A stretch of DNA of 64,000 nt from Gammaproteobacteria bacterium (lineage in GTDB: Bacteria > Pseudomonadota > Gammaproteobacteria > SZUA-140), in NCBI GenBank assembly GCA_015491865.1, contig WFVD01000015.1, positions 124,001-188,000 of the forward strand. Direction: 5' to 3'. Under the pieces are notes generated by a model. That model ran no database searches and was not told the origin of the DNA. It saw nothing but the letters and a program-made list of their open reading frames with translations. Both the position numbers and the translations under genes were made by a program. Positions 17,522 through 26,657 of the stretch are shown here, in pieces (the stretch's first letter is position 1; each line of letters starts with the position of its first letter).

Positions 17522-18601
17522 TTAAATCTCTTTCACGCAGCGAAAGCCAACATCCTCAGAGCGCAGTTCAGCTGCCGCAAACTGGCGCGCCGCACCACGA
17601 AAAAACATACTTAAGGCGTAGTGGCCAACGCCGCCGCCGCCGCCACGAATCACCTTGTTCTTTTTACCGAAGAGATCGCTCTGATAGTCAGACCCTTCAT
17701 AGGGCTGGTACCAGTCTGCTACCCACTCCCAAACATTTCCAGCCATATCATAAGCACCGACGGGCGATATGTTTCCGGGGTATGATCCGACCGGCGCGAT
17801 CCCCTCATCCCAGTCGGAATCATCGCCTGTATTAGTAATCTTCACATCCCACTGGTTACCCCACGGGTATTCACGTCCATCCGTGCCGCGAGCAGCTCGC
17901 TCCCACTCCGCTTCCCGTGGCAGGCGCTTGCCGCGCCATTGACAATAGATGCTGGCCTCCTGCCAGGTGACATCGGTCGCGGGTAACGGGTCCATCTTCT
18001 TCTGCACTGCCACCATCGCTGCCATTAGCGCCTCTCGATCCATCTCGCGGGTATCCATATCGAGCTTAAAATCATTGGCCGCGATGTCACGCAGGCGTTC
18101 AAGTCTCATTCGCCCGGCCTCCTCCATTGTCAACCCATAGCCATTACTGCCCCATAGAAAAGGCAACAGGCGATCTGTGGCAAGGATAAACTCTTTGTAT
18201 TCCGCTTTGCTCGTTTCATAGGTGTCGATCATAAACGCCCCCAGTTGATGTTTATGTTCGGGGTGTTCATTAACAAAGAGTGGCGTTGAAAAACCGTAAC
18301 GCTCCTGTAGCCCCTCATCATCGACCTTGTTGCTTCCCATGATGAATTCGCCCGCAGGTACTGTCACCATTGGAATCGAAGCCGTTAGCGGTGACTCCCT
18401 GCCAAGCTGTAGCTCCGTTTCACTCAGCATATCCTGTGGTGATTTTTTCGTAGTGAGCGGCTTATTAGTGATTTCAGAGGCGGCCATCATCGGAGATTTA
18501 TTCGGTGCAACAGTAGCGGCAGAATCCAGTCCTGAATTTTTATCACACGATAGCAACCCAAGGCTTACCAATATCAATACCCCGCACTTAGTGCAATTCA
18601 T
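17522..18601 (-). CDS. SUMF1/FGE-fold lipoprotein, probably non-catalytic
   Basis: 359 residues. An N-terminal lipoprotein signal ends in LGLLSC (Cys19), so the protein is predicted to be membrane-anchored in the envelope. A SUMF1/formylglycine-generating-enzyme domain runs from about residue 80 (VPAGEFIMGSN, TWQEASIYCQWRGKRLP, AEWERAARGTDGREYPWG, YDMAGNVWEWVADW, VGFRCVKEI). Around the position of the catalytic cysteine pair it reads RGGGGGVGHYALSMFF, with no cysteine, so oxidase activity is unlikely. It begins on the last base of the upstream cytochrome-FGE gene's stop codon, so the two are translationally coupled. It is probably a structural or ligand-binding partner; the exact role is unknown. 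Confidence 0.82.
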   Translation of the reverse strand: MNCTKCGVLILVSLGLLSCDKNSGLDSAATVAPNKSPMMAASEITNKPLTTKKSPQDMLSETELQLGRESPLTASIPMVTVPAGEFIMGSNKVDDEGLQERYGFSTPLFVNEHPEHKHQLGAFMIDTYETSKAEYKEFILATDRLLPFLWGSNGYGLTMEEAGRMRLERLRDIAANDFKLDMDTREMDREALMAAMVAVQKKMDPLPATDVTWQEASIYCQWRGKRLPREAEWERAARGTDGREYPWGNQWDVKITNTGDDSDWDEGIAPVGSYPGNISPVGAYDMAGNVWEWVADWYQPYEGSDYQSDLFGKKNKVIRGGGGGVGHYALSMFFRGAARQFAAAELRSEDVGFRCVKEI

Positions 18602-19656
18602 TACTCATCTACTCCTGACGATATGGCCACATCTTTTGCGCAACGAAAACCAAAGGTGTCGTTTTTCGTCCGTTTGGCAAAAAAGGCGCGGTTAAACAGC
18701 GGTGCTGAGATGCCACATTTATAAAATGAACAGTCAAACCATGAACCGCCCTTGAGTGTTTTATAACGCTCACCATAGCTCTCTGATGGCACTTCGTTTC
18801 CTGGATAAGGGTAGTACCAGGAGTCCGTCCATTCCCAGACGTTGCCTGAAGTGTCATACAGCCCATATACGCTTGCCCCTTTAGCAAAAGCGCCCACTGG
18901 CGTGGTATCACCTGTTTTTCCGGCAGCACGCCAGCGCACCGGGTTGTTGCTCTTTTTCGGGTCAAAAATATCACCCCACGGATAAGTTCGGCCATCACTG
19001 CTACGCGCCGCTTTTTCCCACTCTTTATCTGTCGGTAGACGCTTACCCGCCCAGGCGCAATAATCAACGGCATCATCCCATCCGACAAAAACAACGGGGT
19101 GATCGACTTTCCCCTCGGGGTAAGTGCGGTTTCTAAAGTGTGCCGGTGAACGTCTGTTATTGGCCTCTATATACGCTTTATATTGAAGGTTAGTTACCTC
19201 ATATTTATCGATTAGAAAAGCGCTGAGATAGCGCGTATGCTGCGGCCCTTCATCGGGCAAGCGGCCATTGGTTCCCATGATAAATTTGCCTGCAGGTACC
19301 TCGACCATCTCACTCGGCTTGGCACCAAAACGGGATTGAGTATAGTAGAGAGGTACGCTCATCCCCGCATCTGCCGTTAATCTCAGTGCTGGATCAACCC
19401 CTTCAACTGTTGAAAAAGGGAGCGCAGCAGTAAAATCCCCCGCTTTAATCTGCTCCGCTGTATGGCATTGAATACAGCTATCTTTCGGCTGGGCGAGCAC
19501 CTTTAGCAGTTCAGATATCCCTTCCTTATGACAGCTCACACACTGCTTATCCGAGTGCAGATGATCCTGTGGACGTTCAGCCGCGACAACTGCCAGGCTC
19601 ACTAACGACAACAGTAAAACCAGTGCAGGGGAAAGCAATGTGAAAGGGAAAATCAC
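18601..19656 (-). CDS. Di-haem cytochrome c fused to a formylglycine-generating-enzyme-like domain
   Basis: 351 residues with an export signal at about 1-26. Two haem-c attachment motifs follow, CVSCH (39-43) and CIQCH (61-65), and then a SUMF1/FGE domain at about 117-343. Its signatures are VEVPAGKFIMGTNG, VGWDDAVDYCAWAGKRLP, KEWEKAARSSDGRTYPWGD, YDTSGNVWEWTDSW and TFGFRCAKD. Unlike the next gene it keeps a C-x4-C pair (Cys309, Cys314) in GGSWFDCSFYKC. That is the same spacing as the copper-binding active-site pair of aerobic FGE, shifted by one residue. The protein is therefore periplasmic and possibly redox-active. It overlaps trhP by 4 bp. Substrate is unknown; no sulfatase gene is nearby. 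Confidence 0.82.
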   Translation of the reverse strand: MIFPFTLLSPALVLLLSLVSLAVVAAERPQDHLHSDKQCVSCHKEGISELLKVLAQPKDSCIQCHTAEQIKAGDFTAALPFSTVEGVDPALRLTADAGMSVPLYYTQSRFGAKPSEMVEVPAGKFIMGTNGRLPDEGPQHTRYLSAFLIDKYEVTNLQYKAYIEANNRRSPAHFRNRTYPEGKVDHPVVFVGWDDAVDYCAWAGKRLPTDKEWEKAARSSDGRTYPWGDIFDPKKSNNPVRWRAAGKTGDTTPVGAFAKGASVYGLYDTSGNVWEWTDSWYYPYPGNEVPSESYGERYKTLKGGSWFDCSFYKCGISAPLFNRAFFAKRTKNDTFGFRCAKDVAISSGVDE

Positions 19657-20966
19657 AGGTTCTTCGCCAGCAGTCCACGTTGATAATCGGCACCATCATT
19701 TGGTAACAGGATCTTCACTCGGTAACCACTGCCGAGCACCTCATCGACTGCCTCATCTCGCTCATTACGCATCGCTGTCAAGGTGATGGTGCGGCTACCA
19801 CGAGGCAGTATCAACTCCAGTTCATCACCCACTGCAAACTTGTTTTTGACTTCGACCTCAGCGACACCCGTTTCCGCATCGTAGTGGGTAATCTCACCGA
19901 CAAAGCGCTGCTTATGGCTGTTGGAACGGTTCTGCATGTAGTTCTGATATTCCTGGCTGTGATAACGTTTAAAAAAACCGTCGGTGTAACCACGATTCGC
20001 CAGGTTTTCCAGTACCCCCAGGTGACGTTCATTAAAGGGGCGCCCTGCGAGCGCATCATCGATTGCATGGCGGTAGGTCTGAGCAGTACGCGCCACATAG
20101 TAGTGCGACTTGGTACGTCCTTCAATCTTGAGGCTGTCGATCCCCATCTTCACCAGCCGCTCCACATGCTCAACCGCGCGAAGATCTTTTGAGTTCATGA
20201 TGTAGGTGCCATGTTCATCCTCCTCAATCGGCATCAGCTCACCAGGGCGCTCAGCCTCTTCCAGCAGGTAGACCTGTTCCTGTGCAGCAGAGTGTTGCGG
20301 CGCAGGCTTATCACAGACAACGGTATCGCCTGAAATATCTGTTTCAGCATCTTTCACATCATACTTCCAACGGCATGAATTGGTGCAGGTTCCCTGGTTG
20401 GCATCGCGATGGTTAAAGTAACCTGAGAGCAGGCAGCGGCCTGAATAGGCGATGCAGAGCGCGCCGTGAACAAAGACCTCAAGCTCCATATCGGGACATT
20501 GTTGACGTATCTCCTCAACCTCATCCAGCGACAGCTCGCGTGACAGAATGATGCGCTTCAATCCGATCGATTGCCAGAACTTGACACCGGCATAGTTGAC
20601 CGTATTAGCCTGCACCGAAAGATGCACTGGCAGATCCGGCCAGCGCTCGCGCACCTGCATAATCAGCCCCGGGTCGGCCATGATCAGCGCATCAGGATTA
20701 AGTGCCACCACCGATGTAATATCATCCATGAAGGTTTTAACCTTGCTATTGTGCGGCAACACATTGCAGGCAAGGTAGAAACGTTTGCCTGCGGCATGAA
20801 CCGTTTCAATGCCAGCCGAGAGGCTTTCGTAGTTACTGAAATCATTATTGCGCACGCGCAGGCTGTAACGCGGCATCCCGGCATAAACGGCATCGGCTCC
20901 GTAGGCGATCGCATATTCCAGGTTTTTCATCGTGCCGGCAGGCGCAAGTAGTTCAGTTGATTTCAT
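19653..20966 (-). CDS. trhP: U32-family tRNA 5-hydroxyuridine hydroxylation protein TrhP (YegQ)
   Basis: 437 residues, a U32 'peptidase' family member of the YegQ/TrhP type, which acts in prephenate-dependent hydroxylation of tRNA U34. It begins ELLAPAGTMKNLEYAIAYGADAVYAG. The U32 signature follows as ELEVFVHGALCIAYSGRCLL with the cysteine cluster GTCTNSCRWKY, which likely carries an Fe-S cluster. It is the promoter-proximal gene of an operon with the two SUMF1-type genes (4-bp overlap with the first). The functional link between them is not evident. Confidence 0.93.
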   Translation of the reverse strand: MKSTELLAPAGTMKNLEYAIAYGADAVYAGMPRYSLRVRNNDFSNYESLSAGIETVHAAGKRFYLACNVLPHNSKVKTFMDDITSVVALNPDALIMADPGLIMQVRERWPDLPVHLSVQANTVNYAGVKFWQSIGLKRIILSRELSLDEVEEIRQQCPDMELEVFVHGALCIAYSGRCLLSGYFNHRDANQGTCTNSCRWKYDVKDAETDISGDTVVCDKPAPQHSAAQEQVYLLEEAERPGELMPIEEDEHGTYIMNSKDLRAVEHVERLVKMGIDSLKIEGRTKSHYYVARTAQTYRHAIDDALAGRPFNERHLGVLENLANRGYTDGFFKRYHSQEYQNYMQNRSNSHKQRFVGEITHYDAETGVAEVEVKNKFAVGDELELILPRGSRTITLTAMRNERDEAVDEVLGSGYRVKILLPNDGADYQRGLLAKNL

Positions 20967-21285
20967 TTCAGGAGTACAACGCTTAAATTAATACCGTTAT
21001 GCAAGCTGGTGGCATAACACAAAATAACGTGCCAGTGGCACCGCTTTAGAAAAGGCTTTTGCTTATAGCACAAAAGAAAAATGAGCTAAAACTTTTCTGA
21101 TTGAAGCAGACCATCACGCACTATTGACAGGTTTCTTAACGATAAGCAGGGAAATATTGGCTTTTTACTCGTTATGGTATCGCGCAAAAAGTTCACAATA
21201 ACAGCCCAACCAGTGCTAAAGATAGTGGGCAGTACTATAAAGAACGAAAGAGCGTCAGCCAGCTAATAGACTGCTTTTCCGCTTC
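20967..21285. other. 319-bp intergenic region before trhP
   Basis: It holds a 7-bp inverted repeat GTTATGC/GCATAAC with a 9-nt loop near 20997-21020. On the minus strand there is a weak promoter-like pair, TTTAGC-N17-TATAAG, in the region 21064-21093, that could drive trhP. No reading frame or known RNA is recognised. Confidence 0.3.
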
Positions 21286-21468
21286 CTATTCTTCTCGCTC
21301 AGCGCGCTCTTTTTTCACTATTCTCGCTGCCAGAAAGCAGGGCAGTATAACGACTAGCAGGAAAGCCAGGCCAAGACCCATGCCACTACTGAGAGCTCCA
21401 CTCGATGAGAGATTGATAAGCAGCGCAATAATCGCTGCCGCACCGATACAGTAAATTGCTACATTCAT
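21286..21468 (-). CDS. Small two-helix membrane protein of unknown function
   Basis: 60 residues. Two hydrophobic segments (about 4-20 and 28-49) are separated by a Gly/Ser loop (SSSGALSSGMG), and the tail is charged (RIVKKERAEREE). The composition is clearly that of a membrane protein. The ribosome-binding site is weak (GGTGG about 10 bp upstream). It lies 61 bp downstream of the propeller-like gene on the same strand. Family not recognised. Confidence 0.5.
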   Translation of the reverse strand: MNVAIYCIGAAAIIALLINLSSSGALSSGMGLGLAFLLVVILPCFLAARIVKKERAEREE

Positions 21469-21529
21469 AATTTTTTTACCACCATGCTATTAAAAATATC
21501 TCTCTCATACAGACGACAATCAAATTAGA

Positions 21530-22780
21530 TTAAGCCAGCCATACACGAGAATGAGGGGTTCCTTCTGTCACTTTAAGTGTTTCTATTAGTGAATCATCTT
21601 CACCATCAATGATTGCCAGCGTACCGGCGGCAGAGTTGGATGAGAACACCAGCCGGGTACCCTCCTCGTCGCCAAAGAATGCAAGCGAACCCGATGATGA
21701 ATCCAGCTTAAGCTCTGTTAATAATTTAATTTTTGGCAGCGTATTCAGATCAAAAACAAGCAGCGCATCGTGCTTCAGATTTGCCGCCTGCTCTGGGCTA
21801 CCAGAGCTGCTCGTCGTCAGATAGAGCTTGCTACCATCATTATTAAAGTAGTATTTGCTAATGTAGATATCGGGCAGCTCAATTGCGTCCATTACCCTGT
21901 GCGTTCCCGCATCTAGCACCGTAAGCTTTGCTACAACATGCTCAGGGTCTGACTTACGATCAGCACCACGACCAAAGATATAACGACCACAGGGTGTCAC
22001 AAACAGATTGCTGTGCCCCTTAAATTCGATCCGTTCTTCAATCACGTTAGTGACAGGGTTGATGACCGCAATCGTGCCGTAACCGTTGTTCAGGTTATAG
22101 AGTTTGCCTGATATCTTTGAATAGACCAGACCATGCGGAAAAGCGTTGCAGGGCGCGCCTGCTCGGCCATCTTTTTCCTTATCAGGCTCACATAGATCAA
22201 TGGTTGCGATCACTTTCAGGTAGTGCTCTTCATTGTCAGGATCATTGCCAATCGCAGACACCGTGCCATCTTTCAGATTACTGATGTAAGTGGTGTTCGG
22301 TACCGCTGGTGCCTGCTCTGATGGGTAGGAAAAACTGGCCTGATGGTGGCCGCGTCCGACACAGATAGTGGCCAGGTGTCTGGCTGAGGCGCTGGCACTA
22401 TTTTCGATGACCGTGACTGACGAGCCGTGTTCACCACAGTTTATGGTATCGTTGCCGCTCTCTTTATCGCCATCATTCATAAACCAGTCGCGGTTGGCAT
22501 GGGGGTCTGAATAGATATGTGCGGGAAAGGCGTCAACCGGGAAATTGGTCTGAATACGAATCGACTTAGTCTCAGGATTCAGCAGAATAAAACGGTGCTC
22601 TTCAGTCAGTCCGACAAAAATGGGTTTCAGGCCCTTCTCAAGCCCGCTCTCCGCTTCTACCCCCAGGCAGTTGATAGAGAACTCTCCATTGCGTCGTTTA
22701 ACCACACAGACCCTGCCAGTTTTACGGTCACTGCTGTAATATCCCAGCGTAAAATCAATCCCCAGCGCAGCATCACTCAT
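21530..22780 (-). CDS. Propeller-like protein of unknown function
   Basis: 416 residues. Repeating strands resemble YVTN/cytochrome-d1-type beta-propeller blades, for example TTYISNLKDGTVSAIGND, LYNLNNGYGTIAVINPVTNVI, CGRYIFGRGADRK, KLYLTTSSSGS and RLVFSSNSAAGTLAIIDGED. No signal peptide or lipobox is visible, so unlike most YVTN proteins it should be cytoplasmic. It has no haem-binding motif. The region upstream is shared with a divergent helical protein. The function is not known to me; a scaffold or sensor role is only a guess. Confidence 0.7.
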   Translation of the reverse strand: MSDAALGIDFTLGYYSSDRKTGRVCVVKRRNGEFSINCLGVEAESGLEKGLKPIFVGLTEEHRFILLNPETKSIRIQTNFPVDAFPAHIYSDPHANRDWFMNDGDKESGNDTINCGEHGSSVTVIENSASASARHLATICVGRGHHQASFSYPSEQAPAVPNTTYISNLKDGTVSAIGNDPDNEEHYLKVIATIDLCEPDKEKDGRAGAPCNAFPHGLVYSKISGKLYNLNNGYGTIAVINPVTNVIEERIEFKGHSNLFVTPCGRYIFGRGADRKSDPEHVVAKLTVLDAGTHRVMDAIELPDIYISKYYFNNDGSKLYLTTSSSGSPEQAANLKHDALLVFDLNTLPKIKLLTELKLDSSSGSLAFFGDEEGTRLVFSSNSAAGTLAIIDGEDDSLIETLKVTEGTPHSRVWLA

Positions 22781-23039
22781 AACATCATCCTACAAAGCTC
22801 AAAATAGCAAAATATAAACCAAACCTGTCAACCCACCCTATCCCCCCGAGAGAGGTTGTATCACGCCAGCACAATCAGGGCCACAGGATAAAATGTGTCA
22901 ATTATAGCGGATCAGATCAATTGAGTGGAAAAAATCTAATACAAAAAGGGACTTGGAAGCCACCCCACCCCTTATGGGTTCTCAACTGGTGCCGATAAAA
23001 ATGTGACGAACCAATAACAATAATGGAAAGGGAGTACTC

Positions 23040-23597
23040 ATGTCTGAAGAATCATCCAATACACTCTCCACTTCTCACGCCCCAGATCTGGACTGGAGCC
23101 AGATTCGTGAAACCGTTGCGATGCTAACCCTTTCTGTCGCCCGTATTGAGTATGCGATGAAAGATGGTAATGATTCGGTCGATACGCTCACCGAGTGGTT
23201 CACCTCGATGGTTGGCAACGCTCAGGTGATCAATATGGCTGCACAGGCGCTTCCTGAAGGTGACACCCGTGACACTATTCTGAGCAACTGCCAGGCGGTC
23301 GATGAGAAAGTTCAGTCGGCCATCATGGCCTTTCAGTTTTATGACAAATTTACGCAGCGCCTGAGCCATATATCTGTAATTTTAAAATCGCTCTCTGAAA
23401 TCGTCTCAGATTCTAGCCGGGTATACAGCCCTTATGAGTGGAGTGCCCTGCAAAATATGATCAAATCAAAATATACACTCGATGCCGATCAGCGGATGTT
23501 CGATGCGATCCTTGCTGGTAAGTCAGTCGATGAGGTGCTCAAGGAAGCAGTTCAAATGGAGAAAGAAAAACAGGACTCAGATGTCGAACTTTTTTAA
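23040..23597 (+). CDS. Helical protein with a CheZ-like phosphatase motif
   Basis: 185 residues, all helical in composition, no signal or membrane segment. The centre reads AFQFYDKFTQRLSHI. This gives D102-x3-Q106, the same spacing as the catalytic Asp and Gln of the CheY-P phosphatase CheZ. A four-helix-type region precedes it and a short charged tail ends in DVELF. A good ribosome-binding site (GGAAAGGGAG) precedes the ATG. No chemotaxis gene is nearby. Similarity to CheZ or histidine-phosphotransfer helices is a motif-level inference; the protein may simply be a conserved hypothetical. Confidence 0.6.
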   Translation: MSEESSNTLSTSHAPDLDWSQIRETVAMLTLSVARIEYAMKDGNDSVDTLTEWFTSMVGNAQVINMAAQALPEGDTRDTILSNCQAVDEKVQSAIMAFQFYDKFTQRLSHISVILKSLSEIVSDSSRVYSPYEWSALQNMIKSKYTLDADQRMFDAILAGKSVDEVLKEAVQMEKEKQDSDVELF

Positions 23598-23748
23598 TGA
23601 GAGGCTAACACATCAAAAGTAATCATATTTTTTAGGGGGTTATAAATTCATATCCAAAAGATAATACAGGAGTTATAGTTAGCTCTTCTAGCCGGGACGG
23701 TACTTTAACTGGCCCTGGCTTTTATTCGATAAGAGGAGGTGTTTAATC

Positions 23749-24126
23749 ATGAGGAAAATGTTCGGTCTATCCCTGGCCTTACTGATGATCTTTACAACTC
23801 ACACCGCCATTTCCGGTAGCGGTCACGGTGAGATTAAAACCATGGCATCAATTCTGGCGGGGCTGAACCATTATCCCAGTAGCGCTGAAAAAAGAGCGCT
23901 CAAGGCGATTGTCGATGACAGCCATGTATCAGCTCATTCACGCACCTTGGCACAGGCGATGATCAATCTGGACCACTCCATTAGCAGAGCAGACAAACCA
24001 AAACTGCAAAAAATTGCTAACGATTCTGACGCATCAGCAGATGAGCGCGAACTCGCTGCCATTCTATTAAACCTTAACCATAAAGCGAGTTCTGCGGATA
24101 AAGAGAAGCTGCATAAGATGCATTAG
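23749..24126 (+). CDS. Secreted protein with three about 36-residue repeats
   Basis: 125 residues. A signal peptide (about 1-22) is followed by two full repeats and one partial repeat of about 35-36 residues, near 33-68, 69-103 and 104-125. Each repeat has the pattern L-x-x-L-(N/D)-H-x-x-S-x-A-(D/E)-K-x-x-L-x-x-I. The full repeats then continue with D-(D/S)-S/D and SA-x-x-R-x-LA. The Leu spacing and the His/Asp/Ser positions suggest a small helical solenoid. A very strong ribosome-binding site (AAGAGGAGGTG) points to high expression. Family and function are not recognised. A 12-bp A-rich/GC-rich leader stretch upstream shows no clear promoter. Confidence 0.72.
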   Translation: MRKMFGLSLALLMIFTTHTAISGSGHGEIKTMASILAGLNHYPSSAEKRALKAIVDDSHVSAHSRTLAQAMINLDHSISRADKPKLQKIANDSDASADERELAAILLNLNHKASSADKEKLHKMH

Positions 24127-24153
24127 CAGGGAGTTGAAGTTCACCCAGGCTGC

Positions 24154-24182
24154 TCGAGCGCCCCATCTAACGGGGTGCTCGA
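24154..24182. terminator. Hairpin between convergent genes
   Basis: An 11-bp stem TCGAGCGCCCC / GGGGTGCTCGA (one G-U pair) with a 7-nt loop lies between the secreted-repeat gene and thrC. Neither side has a good T-run (AAAATTC on one side, GCAGCC on the other). Termination is plausible but not certain. Confidence 0.45.
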
Positions 24183-24207
24183 AAATTCATGCAGCGGAAC
24201 AGTGGCT

Positions 24208-25284
24208 TTAAAGATTGTCTAGAATGGCTCTCTTTACCGAATCAAGCGTCGCCTCAACACTTTGTAAAGGTGCCTTGCACTGCTTAATCGCGGTATCCGG
24301 GTCTTTAATACCGTTGCCGGTAAGGGTGCAGACAACCTTGCTGCCTGCAGGGATCTTGCCGCCCTTGACATCCTTGATCATGCCCGCTAATGATGCGGCC
24401 GATGCCGGCTCACAAAAGACCCCTTCACGCTCAGCCAGCATCTTCTGTGCAGCAAGAATCTCTTCATCAGTGCACTCATCAAACCACCCTTGCGACTCTT
24501 TCTGGGTCGCCCACGCCTTGTCCCAGCTCTGGGGATGGCCGATACGGATCGCAGTCGCGACGGTTTCCGGGTCATCCACCATCGCACCTCTTATAAAGGG
24601 CGCTGAACCACTCGCCTGATACCCCGCCATCACCGGCAGACTGTTCACGATGCCGTGTTCGTTGTACTCTTTATAACCCATCCAGTGAGCCGTGATGTTG
24701 CCCGCGTTTCCAACTGGAATGCAGTGATAATCGGGTGCGCACCCCAGCTCTTCCATAATCTCGAACGCGGCTGTCTTCTGCCCCTGCAGGCGGTAGGGAT
24801 TGATTGAGTTTACAATCGTCACAGGAGCGTGCCCTGAAATCTCTTTCACTAACTGCATACCCACATCAAAATTTCCTTTGATCTGAATCACCGTCGCGCC
24901 ATGCATCATCGCCTGTGCCAGCTTGCCGAGTGCAATCTTGCCGTCCGGAATCAGTACAAACGCCTTAATACCCGCGCGCGCTGCGTATGCCGCAGCAGAG
25001 GCAGAGGTGTTACCGGTTGAAGCGCAGATGATCGCTTCACTGCCCTCTTCTACCGCCTTGGTCACTGCCATGGTCATCCCGCGATCTTTGAAAGAACCAG
25101 TTGGATTGAGCCCTTCAAATTTCACATAAACATCAACATCCCCCTCAAGCAGTCCGGGGATATTGTTGAGACGGATCAGTGGCGTGTTACCTTCGCCCAG
25201 GCTAATAATACGGGTATCATCATGCACTGGCAGGCGGTCACGATAGGTATCAATCAGACCGGTATAGCGAGATCGAAATGGCAT
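24208..25284 (-). CDS. thrC: Threonine synthase
   Basis: PLP enzyme making threonine from O-phosphohomoserine, 358 residues, the short class typical of many bacteria outside the enterics. It shows [12 protein letters not shown], the PLP-lysine motif [11 protein letters not shown] (about residue 60), [18 protein letters not shown] and the phosphate-binding [11 protein letters not shown]. It is the third gene of alaC-hom-thrC on the minus strand, 65 bp after hom. Confidence 0.97.
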   Translation of the reverse strand: MPFRSRYTGLIDTYRDRLPVHDDTRIISLGEGNTPLIRLNNIPGLLEGDVDVYVKFEGLNPTGSFKDRGMTMAVTKAVEEGSEAIICASTGNTSASAAAYAARAGIKAFVLIPDGKIALGKLAQAMMHGATVIQIKGNFDVGMQLVKEISGHAPVTIVNSINPYRLQGQKTAAFEIMEELGCAPDYHCIPVGNAGNITAHWMGYKEYNEHGIVNSLPVMAGYQASGSAPFIRGAMVDDPETVATAIRIGHPQSWDKAWATQKESQGWFDECTDEEILAAQKMLAEREGVFCEPASAASLAGMIKDVKGGKIPAGSKVVCTLTGNGIKDPDTAIKQCKAPLQSVEATLDSVKRAILDNL

Positions 25285-25349
25285 AGTTATGTTTCCTTAA
25301 ATATTAAATGCGATGCAGCTACGTTTTCTATTGGCAGATCGGGCAAGCG

Positions 25350-26657
25350 TTATTTATCCAGCTGCTCAAGGCGAATACGGGTAATGTCACCCTCAATCAC
25401 ATCGAGCTGTTCAATGCGGCGAATCGCTTCATTCATCTGGCTCTCAACCACGCGCTGGGTCAGCATGATGATCGATGCGATACTCTCACCTTCGGCAGGC
25501 TCTTTCTGAATCATCGCTTCAATACTGATCCCTTGTTCACCAAGGATCTGGGTCACTTCGGCCAGTACGCCCGGTCGGTCTACCGCCTGCATTCGCAGGT
25601 AGTAGGCTGTTACAATCTGCTCCATCGCAAGTACGGGCGTATCCGAAAGTGCATTCGGCTGAAACGCCAGGTGCGGCACACGATTTTCAGGGTCTACCGT
25701 CATGGTGCGCGCGACATCAATCACATCGGCCACCACCGCTGAAGCGGTCGGCTCCGAACCGGCACCGGCACCATAATAGAGTGTTGGACCAACAGCATCC
25801 CCCTGAACCAGCACAGCGTTCATAACACCATCAACATTGGCAATCAGGCGGCGCTCCGGGATCAGGGTTGGATGGACTCGGAGTTCAATCCCTTTCTCCG
25901 TTTTACGTGTGACTCCGAGATGTTTAATGCGATAGCCAAGCTGTTCAGCATAGTTGACATCTTCACGGGTGATCTTTGATATCCCCTCGGTATAGGTCTT
26001 TTCAAACTGGAGCGGTACACCGAATGCGATCGATGCCAGGATTGTCAGTTTGTGCGCGGCATCGATCCCTTCAACATCAAACGTTGGATCAGCTTCGGCA
26101 TAACCGAGCGCCTGCGCTTCCGCCAGTACATCAGAAAAATCACGCCCCTTGTCGCGCATTTCAGTCAAAATAAAGTTGCCGGTACCGTTGATGATACCCG
26201 CCAGCCATTCGATCTGATTCGCGGCTAGCCCTTCTCGTAGCGCCTTAATAATAGGTATACCGCCCGCGACACCCGCCTCAAAAGCGACCATCACCCCTTT
26301 TTTCTGCGCCGCTTCAAAAATCTCATTGCCGTGCAGTGCAATCAGTGCTTTGTTCGCGGTGACAACATGTTTGCCGTTTTCAATCGCCTGGAGTACCAGT
26401 TGACGAGCAGGGTCATAACCGCCAATTAGCTCCACGACGATATCGATTTCAGGGTTATTAACGACAGCAAAGGCGTCGTCGCAGATATCTATTCCTTCAG
26501 TATTGAGAGCCGGGATCACTTCACGTGCAGCAGCGTGGGTAACGCGAATTTCGCGTCCAGCACGGCGCGCAATCTCCTGCGCATTTCTGCTCAGTACATT
26601 GGCAGTACCCCCGCCGACAGTGCCTAGCCCTAACAGCCCTACTTTAATTGGTTTCAA
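25350..26657 (-). CDS. hom: Homoserine dehydrogenase
   Basis: 435 residues, monofunctional. The N-terminal NAD(P) fold is [16 protein letters not shown]. Catalytic-domain motifs are [47 protein letters not shown] and [10 protein letters not shown]. The C-terminal ACT domain at about 350-430 ([23 protein letters not shown]) predicts threonine feedback. It overlaps alaC by 4 bp. Confidence 0.98.
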   Translation of the reverse strand: MKPIKVGLLGLGTVGGGTANVLSRNAQEIARRAGREIRVTHAAAREVIPALNTEGIDICDDAFAVVNNPEIDIVVELIGGYDPARQLVLQAIENGKHVVTANKALIALHGNEIFEAAQKKGVMVAFEAGVAGGIPIIKALREGLAANQIEWLAGIINGTGNFILTEMRDKGRDFSDVLAEAQALGYAEADPTFDVEGIDAAHKLTILASIAFGVPLQFEKTYTEGISKITREDVNYAEQLGYRIKHLGVTRKTEKGIELRVHPTLIPERRLIANVDGVMNAVLVQGDAVGPTLYYGAGAGSEPTASAVVADVIDVARTMTVDPENRVPHLAFQPNALSDTPVLAMEQIVTAYYLRMQAVDRPGVLAEVTQILGEQGISIEAMIQKEPAEGESIASIIMLTQRVVESQMNEAIRRIEQLDVIEGDITRIRLEQLDK

